From contig CAMZLC010000014.1 in NCBI GenBank assembly GCA_947311605.1, positions 1 to 6,887 of the forward strand: a DNA stretch of 6,887 nucleotides. The letters are read 5' to 3'. The notes beneath the pieces were generated by a model. The model saw only the letters and a list, made by a program, of their open reading frames with translations, was not told the origin of the DNA and did not search any database. How positions within the stretch are numbered: position 1 is the stretch's first letter; every line of letters starts with the position of its first letter. The DNA comes from an uncultured Sulfurovum sp. (GTDB lineage Bacteria > Campylobacterota > Campylobacteria > Campylobacterales > Sulfurovaceae). The translations under genes and the position numbers were made by a program. Shown one piece after another: positions 1 through 5,163 of the stretch.

Positions 1-152
1 AAGCACTAACAAAACAGCTTGTTACATAACAGTACCAAAGTTCTTCCCGACACCAAACGGCAATATTTCGTTAAAAATTAGCAAAAAGGTGTCATTCTAA
101 TTCCCGCTAAGTCAGGAGTTCTGAACTTAGTCCCCAGGCAGTTCTGGACAGT
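1..152. other. Non-coding stretch upstream of the TolC-like gene
   Basis: All three forward frames are closed by stops here. The frame of the downstream gene has stops at about 27, 72 and 108-110. From 111 the frame is open without a start codon and reads VRSSELSPQAVLDS straight into the Met at 153. A small imperfect hairpin lies at 107-130 (CTAAGTCAG / CTGAACTTAG, 9 bp with one bulged base). I see no convincing promoter, tRNA or repeat. Because the missing N-terminal part of the TolC-like protein should be encoded here, this stretch may replace or be the decayed 5' end of that gene. Confidence 0.6.
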
Positions 153-1292
153 ATGCCTGCAGGAGATTTGATAGGAGCCCAACTTGGATCACTTGTTCAG
201 AGTCTTGGCCTCTCGGCTGGAGCGATTGAACATGGTCTTACTTCAACTCTTAGTGATCGTGATATCAGCAAAGCATCATTAAATGTTTTATGGCCGCTCT
301 TTACCGGTGGCAGAATAGCTGCTGCCCAGAATATTGCTGAGGCATCCCTTGCTGAAACAAAACAGCGACGTGCCTTAAAACTGTATGAACAGTTTGAAAC
401 GCTCTGTGCCCGCTATTTTGCAGTGGTATTGGTGCGACAATTACTCGATACCCGAACCGAGGTTGTGGAGAGTTTAAAAATTCACCTGCAGCATGCACAG
501 CTGCTGGTTGATAATGGGCAAATTGCCGAAGTGGAAAGACTTCAGGCTGAGGCAGCCTGTGACAAAGCCCGGGTGGACCAGGAAAAGTCGGCCAATGAAC
601 TGCTCATTGCACAAGCTGGTCTCACCAGCATGCTCCAGGAGCGGGTGCCTGTTTCTCCCAGTAGTCCGTTGTTTATCAATCCGCAGCTCCCGCCACTTGA
701 TATCTTTATTCAAAAAACCCTTGCCGGGTATCCCGGTCTTGCAATACTTGATGCCAAAGAGGAGATGGCTGCGGGTGTTGCAAAAGTTGAAGAAGGAAAA
801 TATTATCCGGAAATTGCTCTGCTTGGTAATTACAATCTCTATGAAGAGGATAACCTTATTTCAGACCTGGAACCAGACTGGTTTGTCGGCTTAGCACTCA
901 GTGTACCACTGCTTGATCGTTCAGGCCGGGGTGGTAAGCGACAGGCAGCAAAAAGTCTTGTTTCTAAAGTTTATGCTCTGCGTAAACAGGCCAGGCAGGA
1001 TTTATCCCTTCTTGTGGAAAGGACCTATCGCCAGGCAACACAGGCGATAGCTGAACATAATGGTTTGGCATCCAGCCTCAAGCTTGCAGAAAAAACCCTT
1101 GAGTTACGGGAAAAAGCCTTTGATCAGGGGCTAGCCACGTCCCTTGACGTGATTGATGCGAGACTCTATGTGGCATCCGTTAAGACTCAGCGTTCTCATG
1201 CAGCTTATACATATGTCACGAAGCTTGCCGGAATCCTGGCAGTTAGTGGCGAATTAAATGAATTTTCTTCTTATCAGGAACGCGCACAGTAA
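153..1292 (+). CDS. TolC-family outer membrane efflux protein, probably 5'-truncated
   Basis: Predicted outer-membrane channel of the OEP (TolC) family, which forms trimers and lets an inner-membrane exporter discharge outside the cell. The 379 residues contain the typical repeat landmark VLWPLFTGGR (residues 45-54) followed by long Ala/Gln/Glu-rich helices. A complete second repeat follows: a YYPEIALLGNYNLY strand, the second landmark VGLALSVPLLDRSGRGG, then helices with AFDQGLATSLDVIDA. In family members the first landmark usually lies well past residue 100 of the precursor, behind a signal peptide and first helix. Here both are missing, roughly 70-90 residues. The in-frame sequence stays open only to a stop at 108-110, and ATG 153 has no Shine-Dalgarno within 15 bases. 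I infer a 5'-truncated gene, possibly a pseudogene, rather than a correct start. It lies 44 bases before the adaptor gene, in the same operon. Confidence 0.8.
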   Translation: MPAGDLIGAQLGSLVQSLGLSAGAIEHGLTSTLSDRDISKASLNVLWPLFTGGRIAAAQNIAEASLAETKQRRALKLYEQFETLCARYFAVVLVRQLLDTRTEVVESLKIHLQHAQLLVDNGQIAEVERLQAEAACDKARVDQEKSANELLIAQAGLTSMLQERVPVSPSSPLFINPQLPPLDIFIQKTLAGYPGLAILDAKEEMAAGVAKVEEGKYYPEIALLGNYNLYEEDNLISDLEPDWFVGLALSVPLLDRSGRGGKRQAAKSLVSKVYALRKQARQDLSLLVERTYRQATQAIAEHNGLASSLKLAEKTLELREKAFDQGLATSLDVIDARLYVASVKTQRSHAAYTYVTKLAGILAVSGELNEFSSYQERAQ

Positions 1293-1336
1293 CATATATA
1301 CTGCACTCGTCTTCATTATCTGTAAAGGATCAGCTC

Positions 1337-2314
1337 ATGCGCACAATTAAAACACTATTTTTTATTCTATTTGCGACCGCTGGAGTAGGGTGGCTCTGTT
1401 ACAACTTCTGGCTGGCTTATCAACCGATAGCTCCTGTTATTCAAGGGCAGATCGAAGCCCGGCAATATAGTATTTCCTCAAAAGTCCCGGGAAGAATAGA
1501 CCAGATCCTTGTCAAAAAGGGTGACTCTGTACAAAAGGGGCAGCTTATTTTTACTATTTACAGTCCGGAAATAGAGGCGAAGCTTGAACAGGCAAAAGCT
1601 GGCGAGGATGCAGCAAAAGCAATGTCTGAGCAAGCGCATAAAGGATCTCGTGACCAGGAGATTGCCATAGCCAGAGATAAATGGCAACAGGCAAAAGCTG
1701 CCACAGAACTTCTTGAAAAGACCTCTAAACGAATAGAAAATCTGTTTATTGGTGGTGTTGTTGCCGAGCAAAAAATGGATGAAACAAGGACTAAACTAAA
1801 AGCTGCCAGGTTAACCGAGAATGCAGCACTTCAGCTCTATAAAATGGCAAAGGAAGGTGCCAGAGAAGGAACTAAAAAAGCGGCTGCCGGAAAAGCACGT
1901 ATGGCAGCAGGCGCTGTTGCCGAAGTTGAGGCTTATGCAGCTGATACCCGGGTTAAAAGCTGGCACTCTGGAGAAGTGTCACAGATCCTGCTCCAGAGTG
2001 GAGAACTTGCCCCACAGGGATTTCCGGTGGTGACAATTCTTGATATGGCTGATAGCTGGGCAGTATTTCATATTCGTGAAGATATGCTGAGTAATTTTAA
2101 GAAAGACCGGGAATTCCAGGTTCATATTCCTGCACTTGGGAAATCACGCCACACTTTTAAAGTGGACTATGTGGCAGTGATGGGTGATTTCGCCATATGG
2201 CGTGCAACCAATAGCAGCAAGGGGTTTGATATGCGCACTTTTGAAATTGAAGCACGTCCATTACAGCCAATTGATAATCTTCGTGTTGGTATGAGTGTTA
2301 TTATTGCAGACTAA
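1337..2314 (+). CDS. HlyD/YbhG-type periplasmic adaptor (membrane fusion protein)
   Basis: Adaptor that bridges the inner-membrane permeases and the outer-membrane channel. The 325 residues show an N-terminal membrane anchor (about 5-27, no lipobox) and a first lipoyl half with SSKVPGRIDQILVKKGDSV (47-65). A long Ala/Lys/Glu-rich coiled-coil hairpin spans about 76-205 and includes the GSRDQEIAIA segment typical of YbhG/YhiI-like adaptors. The second lipoyl half (204-241) holds HSGEVSQILLQSGELAPQG, and a beta-barrel region ends with FEIEARPLQPIDNLRVGMSV. The hairpin tip has RIENLFIGGVVA, matching the TolC-docking pattern RxxxLxxxxxxS except that the Ser is Ala143. AAGGA (1325-1329) lies 7 bases before ATG and supports this start. 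The stop is followed by 107 bases before the first permease. The family call is firm; the transported substrate is unknown. Confidence 0.93.
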   Translation: MRTIKTLFFILFATAGVGWLCYNFWLAYQPIAPVIQGQIEARQYSISSKVPGRIDQILVKKGDSVQKGQLIFTIYSPEIEAKLEQAKAGEDAAKAMSEQAHKGSRDQEIAIARDKWQQAKAATELLEKTSKRIENLFIGGVVAEQKMDETRTKLKAARLTENAALQLYKMAKEGAREGTKKAAAGKARMAAGAVAEVEAYAADTRVKSWHSGEVSQILLQSGELAPQGFPVVTILDMADSWAVFHIREDMLSNFKKDREFQVHIPALGKSRHTFKVDYVAVMGDFAIWRATNSSKGFDMRTFEIEARPLQPIDNLRVGMSVIIAD

Positions 2315-2421
2315 TGCAGGTGAACTGCAAATAAGTGCCTTGTTGCTTGTGCTAATAATTTGAGTTTGAAACACTTTGGTTTTCTTGTTTTTTATTGCAG
2401 CTTTTCAGGAGTAAGGCACTA
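2315..2421 (+). promoter_or_regulatory. Leader between adaptor and permease 1, possible SD-sequestering inverted repeat
   Basis: A small hairpin (TGCAG-gtgaa-CTGCA, 2315-2329) directly follows the adaptor stop. An 8-bp inverted repeat, AGTGCCTT at 2334-2341 and AAGGCACT at 2413-2420, encloses 71 bases. Its right arm overlaps the TAAGG part of the ribosome binding site of permease 1, so pairing in the mRNA could hide that site. The pairing is directly visible; any regulatory role is inference, and an 8-bp match could be chance. Confidence 0.3.
2407..2416 (+). promoter_or_regulatory. Ribosome binding site deciding the start of permease 1
   Basis: AGGAGTAAGG offers two overlapping Shine-Dalgarno cores: AGGAG ends 10 bases and TAAGG 5 bases before ATG 2422. 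The alternative in-frame TTG at 2395 lies upstream of this site and has only T-rich sequence before it, so the ATG is preferred. Confidence 0.75.
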
Positions 2422-3582
2422 ATGTCTTCTACAACAAGCCCAACAAAACAGTTTTCAGAGTGGCAGCATCTGATCGGTGATCCATGGCTGTTGTCACTTG
2501 TCAGCTGGCTACCTCCCCTTTGCTTTCTGATTATTTATCTGATTTTTTCACAAGGGCTGGCAAGGGATCTGTCCATAGGGATTGTTGATCTGGATCAGAG
2601 CAGGCTTTCACGTGCTATGACAAGGTATTACGATGCCAGCCCGACCCTTGCTGTAAAAGAATCGTACCCGTCTCTTCAGGAGGGAATTGCTGCTCTGCGT
2701 GGCGGTGCAATTTATGGGCTGATTCTTTTTCCAAAAGACATGGAAAAGGATATGATCCGAGGCCGTGTTCCAGAGGTTGAAGCATTCTATAACAATCAGT
2801 TTTTGCTCATCGGTAAACTTGTTAAATCTTCTGTTCTTGGAGTACATACAACATTCGTTGCACAAATAGACACCGTAAAAAATCTCAGTACAAAGAGCCC
2901 TGTTGTTGGTCAGGCAATGGCTGCTGCAGTTCCCATAAGCAGCCAGATGAAACCGTTGTTTAATCAAAATAATAACTATGCCCAGTTTCTGGCTTCGGCG
3001 ATTATTCCAGCGTTGTGGCAGATATTTATTGTTATGACCACAGTGCTTTGTATCGCGGCAGAACTGAGACGTGAAGGGCTTGCCTCCTGGCTGGGACTTA
3101 GGCCTGTCCGGGCTCTTTTCTCCAAGCTTGTTCCCTATACCCTCTTATTCTGGCTGCATGGAATATCCTATCTTTTGACCATGTTTATTTATCTTGGTTG
3201 GCCCATGCATGGAAATCTCGGATACCTGATATTTTGCCAATTATTGACGGTTTGTGCCTGTCAGTCAGTGGGGGCACTCCTCTTTTTTCTCAGTAAAGAT
3301 CCTGCCCGTAGCCTCGGGATTGCTGCGGCCTATGCAGCTCCGGGGCTTGCCTTTATGGGGGTTACCTTCCCGGCCACGGACATGACCTTGCCGGCCAGAA
3401 TGTGGCGTAATCTGCTGCCGGTGAGTCACTATATTGATGTTCAGATAGCCCAGGTTAATTATGGTGCCCCTCTATCCTTGTCCCAACCGCAATTGCAAAA
3501 CCTTGCACTCTTTATTCTTCCTGCCCTGATAACTCTTTTACTGGCGTACAAAACCGTACATACACCAAGGCGGGTTACCTGA
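2422..3582 (+). CDS. ABC-2-type transporter permease (YhhJ/YbhR-like), first of pair
   Basis: Inner-membrane permease of the ABC-2 family (ABC2_membrane_3 type), expected to pass substrate to the HlyD-type adaptor. Of 386 residues, about 23-45 form the first membrane helix. A periplasmic domain of about 145 residues follows, opening with IGIVDLDQSRLSRAM (52-66) and ending before NNNYAQFLASAIIP (183-196). Further helices lie at about 191-213, 235-258, 266-291, 296-318 and 360-377. The loop before the last helix carries TFPATDMTLPARMWRNLLPV, like the wP...P...lP signature of the family. This helix / extracytoplasmic domain / five-helix order is the usual one. The start is ATG 2422, chosen from its ribosome binding site; TTG 2395 would add nine residues. 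The stop overlaps the next ATG, so the two permeases are probably translationally coupled and made in equal amounts. No nucleotide-binding domain is fused to it. Confidence 0.9.
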   Translation: MSSTTSPTKQFSEWQHLIGDPWLLSLVSWLPPLCFLIIYLIFSQGLARDLSIGIVDLDQSRLSRAMTRYYDASPTLAVKESYPSLQEGIAALRGGAIYGLILFPKDMEKDMIRGRVPEVEAFYNNQFLLIGKLVKSSVLGVHTTFVAQIDTVKNLSTKSPVVGQAMAAAVPISSQMKPLFNQNNNYAQFLASAIIPALWQIFIVMTTVLCIAAELRREGLASWLGLRPVRALFSKLVPYTLLFWLHGISYLLTMFIYLGWPMHGNLGYLIFCQLLTVCACQSVGALLFFLSKDPARSLGIAAAYAAPGLAFMGVTFPATDMTLPARMWRNLLPVSHYIDVQIAQVNYGAPLSLSQPQLQNLALFILPALITLLLAYKTVHTPRRVT

Positions 3583-4733
3583 TGAAACTCCGAGAACTTG
3601 TTCGATACGAATTACGTGCTGTTTTCACAAATCATGCTCTACTGCTCACTGTTTTTGGAGGAGTTCTCTTTTATAGTTTTCTCTATCCGCTGCCTTATGC
3701 CAAACAACTCCCCCGAGAGCAAACAGTGGTTGTTGTTGATCTTGATGGCAGTGGGCTCAGTCGCCACTTGATTCGTATGGTTGATGCTACACCGCAGGTT
3801 GATATTATTAGTCAGGCCTATTCTCTGGCTCAGGCAAAAGAAGAAATGATACAGAATAAACTGGCTGGAATCCTTGTGATCCCAAATCATTTTTACAGGG
3901 ATCTCCTTCAGGGAAAGAGCCCAACCTTGTCTTACGCTGGAGATGCCAGCTATTTTCTTGTTTACGGAACGGTACTTGAAGGGATGGTCATGGCAGGAAA
4001 AACCCTGGCAGCAGAAGTAACAGTCACACGTCTTTTGATGTCTGGTCAGGCGATGGAACTTGCTAAACAGCAATACAATGCAATTGGTATTGGCCTGCAT
4101 GCGTTGTTCAATGAAGCTGGCGCTTATGTGAATTATGTTATTCCGGCAGTCTTTGTACTCATTCTCCATCAGACGCTGATCATGGGTACAGGGATCCTTG
4201 GCGGGACTGACAATGAACAATTAAAATCCGGGACAAAACTCTATTGGCAGAACAGATCCGCATCAACTTTGTTACTGGTCAGGACCGCTATTTTCTTCAC
4301 AATTTATGTTGTTCTTTCGCTCTATTATTTCGGGCCAGCTTTTCAGTTTTATGACATTCCACGACTGGCAACCATTGGCAACCTGCTATTGCTTATGATT
4401 CCCTTTCTTCTTTCCACCATATTTTTGGGGATTAGCCTTGGTACGGTTTTCCCGAGACGAGAAATTGCTACTCTGATTGTCCTGCTGAGCTCCATGCCAA
4501 TAGTCTTTGGCTCAGGATTCGTCTGGCCGGAAAGTGCTATACCGCTACCAATCCTCAACGTACTTCAGCTTATTCCGGCAATTCCAGCCATCAAAGCATT
4601 TGTTCTTCTCAATCAAAATGGTGCTGAACTGTCACAGATTATTCCCCTTGTCACCCACCTTAGCTTGCTGGCCCTGTTTTATGGGCTCGCAGCTTATATG
4701 CTGCTCAGGTGGAAAGTTCGGCAGAAAATCTGA
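3582..4733 (+). CDS. ABC-2-type transporter permease (YhhJ/YbhR-like), second of pair
   Basis: Second inner-membrane permease, 383 residues, paralogous to its neighbour and probably its heterodimer partner. It shows the same plan: helix 1 at about 18-38, then a periplasmic domain starting VVVVDLDGSGLSRHLIRMVD (49-68), aligning with IGIVDLDQSRLSRAM of permease 1. Helices follow at about 185-207, 229-250, 263-289, 294-313 and 354-375. FGSGFVWPESAIPLPILNVL (309-328) holds the family's typical Gly-rich and wP...P segment before the last helix. The ATG shares its A with the TGA of the preceding gene. AAGG at 3567-3570 is 11 bases upstream, a weak site that fits coupling. The gene ends with TGA at 4731-4733 and closes the operon. 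No Walker A, ABC signature or Walker B motif is present, and no ATPase gene follows in the window. Confidence 0.9.
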   Translation: MKLRELVRYELRAVFTNHALLLTVFGGVLFYSFLYPLPYAKQLPREQTVVVVDLDGSGLSRHLIRMVDATPQVDIISQAYSLAQAKEEMIQNKLAGILVIPNHFYRDLLQGKSPTLSYAGDASYFLVYGTVLEGMVMAGKTLAAEVTVTRLLMSGQAMELAKQQYNAIGIGLHALFNEAGAYVNYVIPAVFVLILHQTLIMGTGILGGTDNEQLKSGTKLYWQNRSASTLLLVRTAIFFTIYVVLSLYYFGPAFQFYDIPRLATIGNLLLLMIPFLLSTIFLGISLGTVFPRREIATLIVLLSSMPIVFGSGFVWPESAIPLPILNVLQLIPAIPAIKAFVLLNQNGAELSQIIPLVTHLSLLALFYGLAAYMLLRWKVRQKI

Positions 4734-4826
4734 TGCCTTCTCTCCCTTTCTGGAGTACGGAGAAGATTGGGATGTTGTTTTACTTCTTTTCCGAATTCTG
4801 ATATTTTATAATCATCAGCCACTTTT

Positions 4827-4954
4827 GATGGCGTCGTAAAAACTCTCCATCTGCTTCGTTGCTACATTTTTTTGTTTAATTTAAAGATACCTCAGTACGC
4901 CGAAATTAAATAAAAAATGTGCGTCTCGCATATGAAGCTTTTTACGAGTTTATC
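4827..4954 (+). repeat. MITE-like palindromic repeat, copy A
   Basis: A 128-base imperfect palindrome. The outer ends are GATGGCGTCGTAAAAA and, on the opposite strand of the right end, GATAAACTCGTAAAAAG. An inner hairpin has arms ACATTTTTTTGTTTAATTT (4864-4882) and AAATTAAATAAAAAATGT (4903-4920), with one indel and one mismatch. The first 37 bases differ from copy C at about five positions, and the right side also matches (GCATATGAAGC against GAATATGAAGG), so A belongs to the same family in the same orientation as C but is older or diverged. It codes for nothing. It lies just downstream of the export operon. Confidence 0.8.
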
Positions 4955-4960
4955 ACTTTT

Positions 4961-5132
4961 GATGACCTCGTAAAAAGGTCAAAAACAGGATGGACTTGGA
5001 GATAAGCGTAGACTTCGAAAACCTTCATATTCGAGGCACGGAAATTTATAATCTTTTCGGCGTACTACGGTACGTTGAAAAGATTATAAATTTGCAGTAA
5101 CGAAGAAGATGAAGAGTTTTTACGAGTCCATC
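4961..5132 (-). repeat. MITE-like palindromic repeat, copy B
   Basis: A 172-base element in inverse orientation to A and C, with ends GATGACCTCGTAAAAAG and TTTTTACGAGTCCATC. Its core is a hairpin at 5042-5093: 24-bp arms, perfect over the outer 17 bp (AAATTTATAATCTTTTC) with two G-T pairs further in, and a four-base loop TACG. Positions 5017-5132 are almost identical to the reverse complement of copy C: two substitutions and one single-base indel. Compared with A, B has about 44 extra bases (4979-5022 or so) between its left end and the conserved TTCATAT block. It ends 31 bases before the cyclase ATG, so the cyclase promoter probably lies within it. Confidence 0.87.
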
Positions 5133-5163
5133 ACTTTTAAAAAGGAACAACAGTACAGAGCTC

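Larger units (their letters stand above)
4821..5138. repeat. Three direct ACTTTT hexamers bracketing repeats A and B
   Basis: ACTTTT occurs at 4821-4826 (left of A), 4955-4960 (between A and B) and 5133-5138 (right of B), each abutting an element end. The element ends are inverted (GATG... / ...ATC) while these flanks are direct, which is the arrangement of a target-site duplication. The flank of copy C on its visible side is AATTTT (6765-6770), a 5/6 match. Confidence 0.5.
4734..5163. other. 430-base spacer, mostly palindromic repeats
   Basis: No gene is seen. Bases 4734-4820 are unique sequence with a weak hairpin at 4737-4765 (CTTCTC / GAGAAG, 15-17-base loop) and a T-rich but interrupted tail. 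Bases 4827-4954 and 4961-5132 are repeat copies A and B. Bases 5133-5163 are the short remaining leader of the cyclase. The long hairpins between the two transcription units may help block read-through, but none has the GC-rich stem plus U-run of a standard intrinsic terminator. Confidence 0.7.

Noticed and set aside
71..101. Promoter-like boxes TTAAAA (71-76) and TCTAAT (96-101)
   Set aside because: Spacing of 19 and a poor -35 match; the stretch is AT-rich, so such boxes are expected by chance.
107..130. Hairpin before the TolC-like gene as a terminator or operator
   Set aside because: It has no T tract and one bulge in a 9-bp stem; nothing ties it to a known site.
493..894. Open frame of 133 codons inside the TolC-like gene
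   Set aside because: It lies in another frame of a gene with clear family motifs and its translation shows no recognisable features.
2395..2421. Upstream TTG start for permease 1, adding nine residues
   Set aside because: It has no ribosome binding site before it, while ATG 2422 has a strong one at 2407-2416 that would lie inside the longer frame.
3639..4220. 193-codon minus-strand open frame under permease 2
   Set aside because: It is the antisense shadow of a well-supported permease gene, with a Cys/His-rich composition of low plausibility.
4737..4765. Terminator-like hairpin after permease 2
   Set aside because: The stem is only 6-7 bp with a large loop, and the following T-rich sequence is interrupted and starts late.
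4821..5138. CRISPR-like array
   Set aside because: The repeats are long palindromes of unequal length in opposite orientations, with no regular spacers and no cas genes.
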